64,000 nucleotides of DNA, taken from positions 25,090-89,089 of the forward strand of contig JAAELT010000696.1 of NCBI GenBank assembly GCA_024226315.1, written 5' to 3'. The DNA is from a bacterium (GTDB lineage: Bacteria; Acidobacteriota; Thermoanaerobaculia; Multivoradales; J023). A program made the position numbers and the translations under genes. The notes beneath the pieces were generated by a model, which saw only the letters and a program-made list of their open reading frames with translations, was not told the origin of the DNA and made no database searches. Every line of letters starts with the position of its first letter. Within the stretch, counting starts at the first letter, position 1. Shown here in pieces: positions 1 through 8,584 of this stretch.

Positions 1-12
1 CAGGAGAACCGG

Positions 13-1764
13 ATGCGTACTCGACCTGTTCGACCCTGCACACTGATCGCGATCCCGATCGCTGCCGCTGCTTTTCTCTGCGCCTGCTCAGGCACCGAGG
101 AGCCCGCCGCGCTCGAGATCGCCGTCTCCTTCGACGAGAGCCTGAGCGCCGAGGCACTCGACGGGCGGGTGCTGCTGCTGCTGTCGACCGACGACGATGA
201 CGAGCCGCGTATGCAGGTCACTGCCGGATTGAAGGCCGTGCAGATATTCGGCGTCGACGTCCTGGGGCTGGCCCCGGGAGCCGAGGCGGTGTTCGACGCG
301 TCGGTGTTCGGCTACCCCATGGAGAGCCTGGGGGAGCTGCCGCCGAAGGTTTACAGCGTGCAGGCGGTGCTCCACAGGTACGAGACCTTCGAGCGCTCCG
401 ACGGACACACGGTGAAGCTGCCGATGGACCGCGGCGAGGGCCAGAAGTGGAGCAAGGCGCCGGGCAATCTGTACTCGACGCCACGCAAGCTACGCATCGA
501 CCCGGGGCAGAAGACCAGGATCAAGATCTCGCTCGATCAGGAGATCGAGCCGATCGAGCTTCCGGAGGATACGAAGTACGTCAAGCACGTGAAGGTCGGC
601 AGCCCGCGCTTGAGTGAGTTCTGGGGCCGGCCGATGCACCTGGGGGCGCACGTGCTGCTGCCCGAGGGCTTCGACGAGCACCCCGAGGCGCGCTATCCGC
701 TGGTCCTCTTCCACGGCCACTTCCCGGCGGACTTCGGCGGCTTCCGCACCGAGCCGCCCGATCCCGACCTCGAGTGCGAGGACTCGGAGAGGTTTCAGGT
801 GGAGTGTTACAACCGCATCCAGGAGCAGGAAGCCTACGACTTCTACCAGGCCTGGACGGGGCCCGACTTCCCGCGCATGCTGATCGTCGAGATCCAGCAC
901 GCCAATCCCTACTACGACGACTCGTACGCCGTGAACTCCGAGAATCTCGGTCCCTACGGCGACGCCATCACCCACGAGCTGGTGCCCTACCTGGAAGAGC
1001 AGTTCCGCGGCATCGGCGAGGGCTGGGCGCGTTTTCTCTACGGCGGCTCCACCGGCGGCTGGGAGGCGCTGGCGGCGCAGGTCTTCTACCCCGACGACTA
1101 CAACGGCTGCTTCGCCGCCTGCCCCGACCCGATCGACTTCCGCGAGTACACGCTGGTCGACCTCTACGAAGACGACAACGCCTACTTCGACGAAGGGCCG
1201 TTTCGTCGTCTCGAACGCCCCGCCCACCGCGACTCCCTGGGCCGGGTGCAGGCCACCGTGCGGGACTACAACCACATGGAGCTGGCGCTCGGCACCCGTG
1301 GCCGCTCCGGCGACCAGTACGACATCTGGGAGGCGGTCTACTCACCGGTCGGCGACGACGGCTACCCGAAGCGGATCTGGGACAAGCGCACCGGCGAGAT
1401 CGATCGCGACGTGGCCGAGCACTGGCGCGAGAGCTACGACCTGCGCCACATCCTGGAGCGCGACTGGGCCAGGCTGGGCCCCAAGCTCGAGGGCAAGATC
1501 CACATCTACTGTGGCGACATGGACAACTACTACCTGAACAACGCTGTCTACCTGATGGAGGACTTCCTGGAGTCGACGACCGATCCCCACTACGGCGGCG
1601 AGGTCGACTACGGCGACCGCGCCGAGCACTGTTGGAACGGCGATCACGAGAACGGCAACCACATCTCGCGCCTGCGCTACAACACCATGTACGTACCGAA
1701 GATCCTGAGACGCATCGAAGAGTCGGCGCCGCCGGGGGCGGATTTGACCAGCTGGCGATACTGA
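13..1764 (+). CDS. Exported lipoprotein with alpha/beta-hydrolase (esterase D-like) domain
   Basis: The 583-aa protein starts with a lipoprotein signal peptide whose lipobox ends LCAC, so it is probably an envelope lipoprotein. Residues about 30-180 form a beta-rich N-terminal region. From about residue 200 there is an esterase-like alpha/beta-hydrolase domain, with nucleophile elbow GGSTGG (Ser346), preceded by a LVLFHGHFP strand that resembles the oxyanion-hole strand. Near the C-terminus, AEHCWNGDH carries candidate catalytic histidines. The start is supported by AGGAG about 6 nt upstream. Seen: signal, nucleophile motif, length. Known: family members hydrolyse carboxylic esters. The substrate is unknown. 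It is encoded alone, convergent with the next gene. Confidence 0.75.
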   Translation: MRTRPVRPCTLIAIPIAAAAFLCACSGTEEPAALEIAVSFDESLSAEALDGRVLLLLSTDDDDEPRMQVTAGLKAVQIFGVDVLGLAPGAEAVFDASVFGYPMESLGELPPKVYSVQAVLHRYETFERSDGHTVKLPMDRGEGQKWSKAPGNLYSTPRKLRIDPGQKTRIKISLDQEIEPIELPEDTKYVKHVKVGSPRLSEFWGRPMHLGAHVLLPEGFDEHPEARYPLVLFHGHFPADFGGFRTEPPDPDLECEDSERFQVECYNRIQEQEAYDFYQAWTGPDFPRMLIVEIQHANPYYDDSYAVNSENLGPYGDAITHELVPYLEEQFRGIGEGWARFLYGGSTGGWEALAAQVFYPDDYNGCFAACPDPIDFREYTLVDLYEDDNAYFDEGPFRRLERPAHRDSLGRVQATVRDYNHMELALGTRGRSGDQYDIWEAVYSPVGDDGYPKRIWDKRTGEIDRDVAEHWRESYDLRHILERDWARLGPKLEGKIHIYCGDMDNYYLNNAVYLMEDFLESTTDPHYGGEVDYGDRAEHCWNGDHENGNHISRLRYNTMYVPKILRRIEESAPPGADLTSWRY

Positions 1765-1965
1765 CAGGGCCGCGAAGTTTTTTTTCGGTCATGTGAGCAA
1801 ATCCCGTGTCCGACTCCTCTAAGAGAGGTATGAGCGGCGAGAGCCCGTCGGGCGGGTGGAGGTGGACGGCGGGCAGCGGGTCGCCTCCGACCTGGTGCGC
1901 TTCGACCTCAGTCGCTGACCTCGCCTTCCAGCGCGAGGCGCCGTCGCCCGCTGGTCACACGGTCC

Positions 1966-3225
1966 TCAAACCAGCTCTTCCGGCTTCATGCTCGCCAGCA
2001 GCAGCTCGGCGGTGGAAACGATCTCGAAGCCGCACTCTTTCGAGATCTGCTCGGTGAAAGACGATTGGTCGAAGCAGCGGGCGACGATCTTGGCGTCGGT
2101 GTACTTGCCCGACAGCCACAGCGCGGTGCGGATGTTGACGCCGTCGATTCCGCAGCCGAGCACGAAGACCGGCTGGGTGTCCGAGGCGCCGATCAGCTCC
2201 TGGGCGCGCTGCCAGGTACCTGGATGCTGCAAATCGGCCTCCACGACCTCACGGCGGTAGTCGCCGACGAACCCCACCTGTTCCTCGAAGACGAGCGACA
2301 GGTGCTCGGCCAGCAGGTCGATCAGCACCACGGTCTGGAAATGGCCGACGGCACGCTGCTGCAGCTCGTCGAGCACGGTCTGCCCGAAGCGGCCGAAGCC
2401 GGCCAGCACCACCACATCGGGAATGTTCTCGGTGAGGTTGAAGTGGGGCAGCAGGGTGGCGTCGACCAGGTGGCGGGCGGCCGAGCGGTAGCTGTTGAAC
2501 TTGGAGACCTCGGTCAGGATGTCGGTCTGCTCGAGCACCCGCAGCAGGCGGATGTCCGAGACGTGCACCAGGGTGTGCGTCGCGAGCTCGGGGCGGATCC
2601 GGCAGATGCGGGAGGCGGCGTCGAGGTTGGCGTAGTCTTCGCCGGTCAGGAGCACTACACTTTTCGCCCGCTCCAGCCGCAGGGAGGCGAGCACCGCCTC
2701 GCTCGAGATGTCGCCGTAGAGCACCTGGATGCGGGCCCGCTCGCTCACCGCCTGGACCTGCGGATTCTCCGCCCGGCGCTCGACCACCACGACCGGTACC
2801 GTCGGGTTGCTGGCGCGCAGGCGTTGCAGGTAGAGCAGGGTCAGCCGGCCGCAGCCGCCGATCACCACGTGGCCGCGCATCCGGCGCAGCCGCCAGGCGG
2901 CGGGCCTGAGCACCAGCATGACGCCTTCGAACAGCGCCGAGGTGGTGATCGCCGGCGCCGCGAAGTAGGCGAACCAGAGCATCACTCGGCCCCACATCGG
3001 ACCGCCCCTGGGCACACCGAGATCGAGGCCGCCGAAGACGAAGAGCCCGAGGGTGTAGTAGATCTTGGCCGGCAGGCCGGTATCGGGGACGCCCTCGCGA
3101 TCACTCAGGCCGACACCGGACAAGAGTCCCACGAGGCCCACGCCGAAGACCGCCAGGAGCACCAGGACCCGCCACCACAGGCCGCTCCGACGCAGGGATA
3201 CGAACGCGCTCTGACCGGCTCTCAT
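1966..3225 (-). CDS. Membrane protein with two NAD-binding (TrkA-N/RCK) domains, ion-channel-like
   Basis: The 419-aa protein has two N-terminal membrane segments (about residues 17-37 and 80-105). Between them is a hydrophobic pore-loop-like stretch reading LFVFGGLDLG rather than the TVGYG-type potassium filter. Two Rossmann NAD-binding domains follow, with glycine motifs IGGCGR (about 122-127) and AGFGRFG (about 275-281). This matches Kch/TrkA-N architecture, in which cytosolic RCK domains gate a membrane pore in response to nucleotide. The missing filter makes the conducted ion uncertain. A TAAGCT box lies 8 nt before the ATG. Alternative: a regulatory NAD-binding membrane protein that is not a channel. 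Confidence 0.8.
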   Translation of the reverse strand: MRAGQSAFVSLRRSGLWWRVLVLLAVFGVGLVGLLSGVGLSDREGVPDTGLPAKIYYTLGLFVFGGLDLGVPRGGPMWGRVMLWFAYFAAPAITTSALFEGVMLVLRPAAWRLRRMRGHVVIGGCGRLTLLYLQRLRASNPTVPVVVVERRAENPQVQAVSERARIQVLYGDISSEAVLASLRLERAKSVVLLTGEDYANLDAASRICRIRPELATHTLVHVSDIRLLRVLEQTDILTEVSKFNSYRSAARHLVDATLLPHFNLTENIPDVVVLAGFGRFGQTVLDELQQRAVGHFQTVVLIDLLAEHLSLVFEEQVGFVGDYRREVVEADLQHPGTWQRAQELIGASDTQPVFVLGCGIDGVNIRTALWLSGKYTDAKIVARCFDQSSFTEQISKECGFEIVSTAELLLASMKPEELV

Positions 3226-3233
3226 GACGCCTG

Positions 3234-3239
3234 AGCTTA
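3234..3239 (-). promoter_or_regulatory. Candidate -10 box (TAAGCT) for the NAD-binding channel-like gene
   Basis: On the minus strand TAAGCT lies 8 nt before the ATG at 3225. It fits the TAG/TAA-type -10 boxes found next to start codons elsewhere in the window and would give a leaderless or nearly leaderless mRNA. No clear -35 was found. Confidence 0.3.
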
Positions 3240-3264
3240 ACCTCCGGCGGCGGAACTTCCCATC

Positions 3265-5328
3265 TCATCCATCCCGCGGTTCGTCGGGAGCTCTGCGGGC
3301 CAGCCTCAGAGTGAGCAGCGTCAGCACGGCGACCGCCGCGGCCAGCGCGATCCACAGGAGCAGTCGCTGGAGCCCAGCGTCGGTGGCGAAGCGGGACCGC
3401 GGGTCGTGATCCGGGTTGCGCTCCAGCACGGCGGCGGTCGCCGGCGAGCCGGCCACGGCCAGCACCACGGCGCGCACACGGGCGAGCTCGTAACTGGGCC
3501 GACGATCCTCGGGATGTCCCAGCAACAGGGTGTACTCGCCCGGCGGTGCCGCGAAGTACAGCTCCGCCACCGGGAAGCGTGCTTCGACCCGTTCGAGCAG
3601 CAGGGGAGCGTCGTCACCGTCTCGGATCCGCAGCTCCAGCGCCTCGAGCCGCCGAGCCCCGAACGTGATCCGGACCGGCCTCGGATCGCCGGCGCGACGC
3701 GCCAGACGTCCGTGAGCGAGGGTTTCCTCGGTCTCGCCTCGCGGCTCCACCAACTCGAAGTCCCGGTCGAAGAACGGCACCGGAGTGTCGAGGACGATCT
3801 CTTCGATCTTGGCGGGCGTCACCGGTAGGGACAGAGCGTATCGGGAGGTACCGTCCTCGGTCGCTGGTGGTGACGGTGCCAGCAGCCGCAGATCGCGGGC
3901 GGCGTCCGGCTCCAGGAGGTAGGCCCACTGGCGTCCCTCGCCGTCCACGATCCTCAGGTCCGCCAGATCTGCGCGCGCCAGTGCCAGGTCTTCGACCGTC
4001 AGTCGGTAGCGCGCCAGACCCTCGGCGGATGCGGTCACACGGAGTCTTCGGCGATGGCTGTATGGCTCGACTTCGATGGCGCTTCCCGGCCGATGGGCGA
4101 AGGCCAGGACCGGTGCCGGATCGAATTCCGGATTCGGCTCAATGGTCCCCGTGCGGATCTCGCCGAGCAGCGCCGGATCGTAGAGCCGTTCGACCACCTC
4201 GACTTCGGAGCCGCTGACCGGCAGCTTCAGAGGTAGCGCCGCCAGATCGTACTGCGGACGGAAGGCCCGGCCGCCGCCGAAGCGCAGGATGCCCGCCGGC
4301 CGGGCGCCGTCCGTCGCCGGCAGTGACAGCAGCAGTGCCGGTCGGCGCACCACGGCGCTGACGGCGAGATCCTCGAGCGGCGAGCTGTCGCCATCGGCGA
4401 TCACCACCCGCAAGCGGTCGCCGCGTGCCGGCCGCAGTGGGATCTCCAGCTCTTCGACCGGGACCGGAGCGGGGAGTCTGAAGAGTATCCGGGCGCCCAG
4501 CTTCTCTCGAGCCGCTCCCGGGCCGTCGTCCCACACCTCGACCCGTCGGTTGAATGCGGCGGTGCTGGTCTCGAGAAGCAGCAGGTCGGGGACCACGCCG
4601 CCGGGCCGGGCGGCTTCCAGCAGGGTGCGGCGATCGGCCGAGCGTTGCGACAGCTTCTCGAGCTCGAGGCGCGCCCGCCGCGCGGTGGGGAACGAGCGGG
4701 TGCTCTGGTAGCTCAAGCCGGGGTCGAGGAAGGCGCCCTCCTCGCCTTCCAGGGTCACTCTCACGCGACCCGTGAAGGCCGGCAGGGTCAGGCGGGTTTT
4801 TTCGCGCGGCGGTTCGGTGAGGCGGAAGATCGAGCCTTCGGCGAGCCGGCTCTCCGCGCCGTCCGCCGTCCTCGCCGTCACCAAGATCCGCCGCACGTAG
4901 CTGGCGGCTCGTGCGTCGATCACCAGATCCCAGAAGCCGGTTGGGGAGACCTCGGGGGGCGCGGCGATCTCGTAGGTCTCGACCGTCCGCCGCGGGGCCT
5001 CGTCCCCGCCCGGGCGGCCACGGGAGACCTCGAGCAGCTCGGGGGTGAAGCTCCGCCGGACCTCGACGCGGGTGTCGGGCTGCGGGCCGCCGTCCACCAG
5101 GAAGGGCACCTCGCGTCCGTCTGCGTCGAAGACCCGCAGATCCGACAGGTCCCGGCGGCAGGCCTTGATCACCTCGACCGGCAGCACCAGGCGCGACAGC
5201 CGGTCGTCGTCGGCATGGAGATCGACCTGCTGCGGGAACAGGGTGCGCAGATCGGGCGTCGCCGCTCCGGCGGACGCCGTGGCGGCGACCGAGGCGATCC
5301 ACAAGGCGACGCCGATCGCTCGTCTCAC
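3265..5328 (-). CDS. DUF3999-type exported membrane-anchored protein
   Basis: The 687-aa protein starts at GTG 5328, which overlaps the TGA of the upstream DUF2339 gene (GTGA) and has AAGGAG just upstream, so translation is probably coupled. An N-terminal signal peptide (ALWIASVAATASAGAA) is followed by a long beta-rich extracytoplasmic region. One C-terminal transmembrane helix (about residues 650-672, LLLWIALAAAVAVLTLLTL) ends in a basic tail. This matches DUF3999, which commonly follows DUF2339 in operons; the function of neither family is established. A longer same-frame reading upstream lies inside the DUF2339 gene and is not used. Confidence 0.8.
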   Translation of the reverse strand: MRRAIGVALWIASVAATASAGAATPDLRTLFPQQVDLHADDDRLSRLVLPVEVIKACRRDLSDLRVFDADGREVPFLVDGGPQPDTRVEVRRSFTPELLEVSRGRPGGDEAPRRTVETYEIAAPPEVSPTGFWDLVIDARAASYVRRILVTARTADGAESRLAEGSIFRLTEPPREKTRLTLPAFTGRVRVTLEGEEGAFLDPGLSYQSTRSFPTARRARLELEKLSQRSADRRTLLEAARPGGVVPDLLLLETSTAAFNRRVEVWDDGPGAAREKLGARILFRLPAPVPVEELEIPLRPARGDRLRVVIADGDSSPLEDLAVSAVVRRPALLLSLPATDGARPAGILRFGGGRAFRPQYDLAALPLKLPVSGSEVEVVERLYDPALLGEIRTGTIEPNPEFDPAPVLAFAHRPGSAIEVEPYSHRRRLRVTASAEGLARYRLTVEDLALARADLADLRIVDGEGRQWAYLLEPDAARDLRLLAPSPPATEDGTSRYALSLPVTPAKIEEIVLDTPVPFFDRDFELVEPRGETEETLAHGRLARRAGDPRPVRITFGARRLEALELRIRDGDDAPLLLERVEARFPVAELYFAAPPGEYTLLLGHPEDRRPSYELARVRAVVLAVAGSPATAAVLERNPDHDPRSRFATDAGLQRLLLWIALAAAVAVLTLLTLRLARRAPDEPRDG

Positions 5329-8300
5329 GGCTTCTCCTTGCGGCGGCCGAAGACGAAGCGCTGATAGGCCAGGGAGACCAGGATCAACGATACGGCCAGC
5401 CCCATCAGCGAGGCGACCCGGTAGAGGTCCGTGAGCTCCCCGAGGTCGTAGAGGAAGACCTTGCCGATCGCCAGGATCAGGAACGCCAGGCTGATCCAGC
5501 GCAGGCCGCGACTGGCGCGCGCCATGCCCAGCGCCAGCAGGACCAGCGCGTAGGCGATCCAGGCCAGGGACATGGCGAGGTCGCGCGCCGGCAGGCGGAC
5601 GAAGGAGATCGTCAACCGCTCGCCGGTCGAGAAGTAGTCGAAGATCGTCAGGTTGATCCACACGAAGACCACCGCGATGGCCGCCAGGCTGCAGGCTGCG
5701 GCTCCGGCCGCCCGCCCGCCGTAGAACGGCCGTTCCCAACCGCGGTGGCGGGCGACCTCCAGGCGATGGAGCACCCTGGCGGCGCCCACCAGGGCAGCGG
5801 CGGGCACCAGGTAGGTGTAGAGCAGCCAGTTGAGCACCGGCCAGCCGCCGTGGGGGTAGTAGCCGAGGAGCGCGGGATTCGCCACCAGGCGCAACGTCGC
5901 GGCGGCCAGCAGGGCCAGGCCGAAGTACTTGAGGCCCAGGTGGTCGAGCCGGCGCCACAGCAGGATCACGGCGAGCCCCTCGAGCGCCCAGCCGAGGGTG
6001 ATCCACTCCTTCTCGAGCTGCAGCGGGATGGCGACGCTGGCGAAGCCCAGGGCGGCGGCGGCGAACCATACCAGGCGGCTCTTGCCGACAGCGTCGTCTG
6101 TGCCCCACAGGTTGCGGGCACGGAAGGCGGCGGCGAGCGACAGCGCACCCAGGGCCACCGGCAGGATGCCGATGGCGGCGTCGCCGAAGGTGCTTTCGAA
6201 CGACGCCTTCAGGGGCACGAACCAGGCCGGCCCGGCGAGCGCCGCGGCGCGCCAGGCCCAGGGGCTCTCGCGCAGGCCAGCGCGGGCGAGGAACGGCCAG
6301 GCGGTGAACAACACCGCCGCAACCGCCTGGACGGCGAAGCCCGAGGCGTCGCCGTGCACCGCGGTGGTTTTCAGGGTGTGGGCCAGGGCGGTGACGCCGG
6401 CCGCGACCAGGTACCAGCTCCCGGAGCGCAGGCGCGTCGCGGCCAGAGCGACCAGAAAACCGAACGCCAGGGTGACGCTCGAGTACAGGCCCGAGGACAG
6501 GGAGCGGTCCGACGCCTCACCGAGAAACAGGATCAGCAGCACGAGCGGCAGGGCGGCTGCCGCCGTGTCGCGCCGGTAGAGCGGCGCAGGGGCCGGGGCG
6601 CGGCCGAGCAGCGCCACCACCTGCAACGCAATCGCCGCCGTCAGCGCGGCGAAGAGCGCCGGCCAGGACGGGCCGTGGTCCACGTTGAAGAACCCCAGAC
6701 CGAGACCCAGGCCGAGGGCCGCCAGCAACCTGCGCGGCACTTTTCCCGGCCCGGAGCCCTGGCGCCAGAGCAGGGCGGCGAGCCCCGACCAGCCGACGAG
6801 GAACGGCCAGAAGGCGGCGGTCGCCACCTCCAGCGGCAGGAAGATCAGCAGCGCCAGAAATCCGGCGGCGGCGACCAGCGCCGGCCGCCGCGGGCAGCCG
6901 GCCTGGGAACCGAGCTCGAAGAACAGGTGGAAGACCCCGGCCAACGCCAGGACGCAGAGCACCAGCTCCCAGGCCAGAGCGTCGTCGATCGCGCCGCCCC
7001 CCGGGACGATGACCCGCGGACTCCACACCGCCACCACCGCCACCACGGCGGCGGCCGCCGCCAGGCCCGGGAGCGCCTGGTCCCAAACCCGACCGAGCCA
7101 CGAGGCCAGGGCCGAGAGCAGCAGCAGCAGCGCCGCCAGCGGCACCAGATGGGGCCCGAGATCGGCGCGGCCGGCGAAGTAGAAGGCGAAGGCGAAAGGC
7201 AGCAACACGCCACCCGTCTGCGCCAGTCGCCACGCCGGCAGTTTCTTCTCCTCGGCCGGCGCGCCCCGCCCCGCGAGGGCATAGACGACCGCGAAGATCG
7301 CGAGGATCCCCAGGCCCAGCAGGACGCGGTCGGCGTCCATCCGGCCGACGATCCACGCTGCCTGGTAGAGCGCCGTGAACCCCAGGCTGAACAACGCCAG
7401 GCCCGGCCAGCCGCGCCTGGCGGCCAGGATCAACAGGCCGGCATTCAGTAGCAGCAGGTAGCCGAAGAGCGTGATCGGGCGGTCCTCACCGGTGGACAGC
7501 AGCGCCGGCGTCAGGAAGCCGCCGATCAGGCCGAGCGCGGCGATGACCAGCGAGCCGTAGCGCCAGGAGAGCACGCCGCAGGCCGCCGTGATCAAGACCA
7601 TCAGCACGAAGGCAATGCCGGCAGGGATCAGCTCGTAGAGCGCCCGCGCCGCCCACACCGCGGCGTAGAGCAGCACGACGCCGGCGCCGGCCAGGGCGTT
7701 GGCGGTGGCGTCGTAGCCGCCGCGCCGGCGGCGCAGCGCCTCCGAGCCGACGATCGAGGCCAGCCCGGCCAGAATCCCCAGGGTGACGCGCACGACCGGC
7801 GGAATCAGGCCCTGCTCGATCGAGTACTTGAGAAACAGGAACCCCGCCAGGGCCAGGGCCGCGGCGCCGAGCACGGCGGCGCCCCGCACCCCCAGCCAGC
7901 GCTCCCAGTCGATGCGCTTCGGCGGCGACGCCTCGACCGCCTCGACCGGCTCGACCGGCTCGACCGGCTCGGCCGGCTCGACCGGCTCGGCCGGCTCGAG
8001 CGGTACTTGGGGAATTGCTTCGGGAGGCACCGGCTCGCCGCCGGTCACCGGGACTTCCCCTCCGGGCGGCGGTGCGATCGGTTGGGGTGCCAGACTCGGG
8101 ATCTCGAGCTCGGCCGGCGGAATCTCGGCCTCCGGCTCGGGCTCCGGGGCCGCTGGCTCGCGCGTGGCGGCCGCCGCCTCGGGCCTCCCTGCTTGCTCGA
8201 CCGACCGACGGAGCACCTCGATCGTCGTTTCCAGGTCGGTGATCCTGGTATGGGCGATGGTCAGGCGCTCGGAGACCAAGCGCAGCCAGATTCCCAGCCC

Positions 8301-8342
8301 GATGACGAGAAAAAGCAGCAGAAGCGCGAAGAGACAATCCAT
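5325..8342 (-). CDS. DUF2339 polytopic membrane protein
   Basis: This roughly 1005-aa protein starts at MDCLFALLLL, with GGGAG 6 nt upstream of the ATG. It has one N-terminal membrane helix, then a short coiled-coil-like stretch (about residues 23-50). A Pro/Glu-rich linker with repeated EPV triplets follows (about 70-140), and then some 25 hydrophobic helices fill the remainder. This is the layout of the DUF2339 family, whose role is unknown. The linker is encoded by a tandem 9-bp repeat that could vary in copy number. Its stop overlaps the start of the DUF3999 gene, so the two probably act together in the inner membrane. Confidence 0.85.
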   Translation of the reverse strand: MDCLFALLLLFLVIGLGIWLRLVSERLTIAHTRITDLETTIEVLRRSVEQAGRPEAAAATREPAAPEPEPEAEIPPAELEIPSLAPQPIAPPPGGEVPVTGGEPVPPEAIPQVPLEPAEPVEPAEPVEPVEPVEAVEASPPKRIDWERWLGVRGAAVLGAAALALAGFLFLKYSIEQGLIPPVVRVTLGILAGLASIVGSEALRRRRGGYDATANALAGAGVVLLYAAVWAARALYELIPAGIAFVLMVLITAACGVLSWRYGSLVIAALGLIGGFLTPALLSTGEDRPITLFGYLLLLNAGLLILAARRGWPGLALFSLGFTALYQAAWIVGRMDADRVLLGLGILAIFAVVYALAGRGAPAEEKKLPAWRLAQTGGVLLPFAFAFYFAGRADLGPHLVPLAALLLLLSALASWLGRVWDQALPGLAAAAAVVAVVAVWSPRVIVPGGGAIDDALAWELVLCVLALAGVFHLFFELGSQAGCPRRPALVAAAGFLALLIFLPLEVATAAFWPFLVGWSGLAALLWRQGSGPGKVPRRLLAALGLGLGLGFFNVDHGPSWPALFAALTAAIALQVVALLGRAPAPAPLYRRDTAAAALPLVLLILFLGEASDRSLSSGLYSSVTLAFGFLVALAATRLRSGSWYLVAAGVTALAHTLKTTAVHGDASGFAVQAVAAVLFTAWPFLARAGLRESPWAWRAAALAGPAWFVPLKASFESTFGDAAIGILPVALGALSLAAAFRARNLWGTDDAVGKSRLVWFAAAALGFASVAIPLQLEKEWITLGWALEGLAVILLWRRLDHLGLKYFGLALLAAATLRLVANPALLGYYPHGGWPVLNWLLYTYLVPAAALVGAARVLHRLEVARHRGWERPFYGGRAAGAAACSLAAIAVVFVWINLTIFDYFSTGERLTISFVRLPARDLAMSLAWIAYALVLLALGMARASRGLRWISLAFLILAIGKVFLYDLGELTDLYRVASLMGLAVSLILVSLAYQRFVFGRRKEKP
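7931..8003. repeat. Tandem 9-bp GC-rich repeat encoding EPV/EPA units
   Basis: About eight imperfect copies of tcgaccggc/tcggccggc lie in tandem inside the DUF2339 gene. On the coding strand they encode the Glu-Pro-Val/Ala linker between the N-terminal helix and the polytopic core. The unit is a multiple of three, so slippage would change linker length without shifting the frame. Confidence 0.8.
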
Positions 8343-8469
8343 GCGGTGCTCCCGGCGAGGCCTCGAGAAACGGCCACATCTCGATTGTAGCTCGACGGGC
8401 GGCCGGACCACACACTTCTTTTGCCATCTCGCCGCCGCCGGAGCAACGCGGGCGGCATGCGCTTACTGA

Positions 8470-8575
8470 ACCGAGCACGCCTACCGGGTGGCGCCGGTGA
8501 CGGTCGACAACGCCGAGTGGATCTACGCCCGGGCCTACGGACTGGGTGCTGGCCGAAGCCGGCGTCGAGAGATAG
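8470..8575 (+). pseudogene. Fragment resembling the C-terminal part of a polysaccharide deacetylase
   Basis: After an in-frame stop at 8467, the plus strand reads EHAYRVAPVTVDNAEWIYAR, which resembles a conserved stretch of polysaccharide deacetylase-like proteins (RVAPVT-DN-EWIYA). Coding character then shifts frame and ends in VLAEAGVER and a stop at 8573. There is no start codon, ribosome site or catalytic NodB motif, so this is a short gene remnant. The family assignment is from memory of the motif and needs a search. Confidence 0.35.
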
Positions 8576-8584
8576 CCTCCCGCT

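Noticed and set aside
1826..1918. Short frame ending EPVGRVEVDGGQRVASDLVRFDLSR before the NAD-binding gene
   Set aside because: Coding-like composition, but only about 30 codons, it begins directly after a stop and has no start or ribosome site. It could be a gene tail remnant, but no family was recognised.
5329..6108. Upstream extension of the DUF3999 frame
   Set aside because: It lies wholly inside the DUF2339 coding region in another frame and is Arg/Gly-rich; the GTG at 5328 has a ribosome site and signal peptide.
5745..7451. Long plus-strand frame opposite DUF2339
   Set aside because: Gln/Arg/Gly-rich antisense shadow of a high-GC gene, with no domain or ribosome site.
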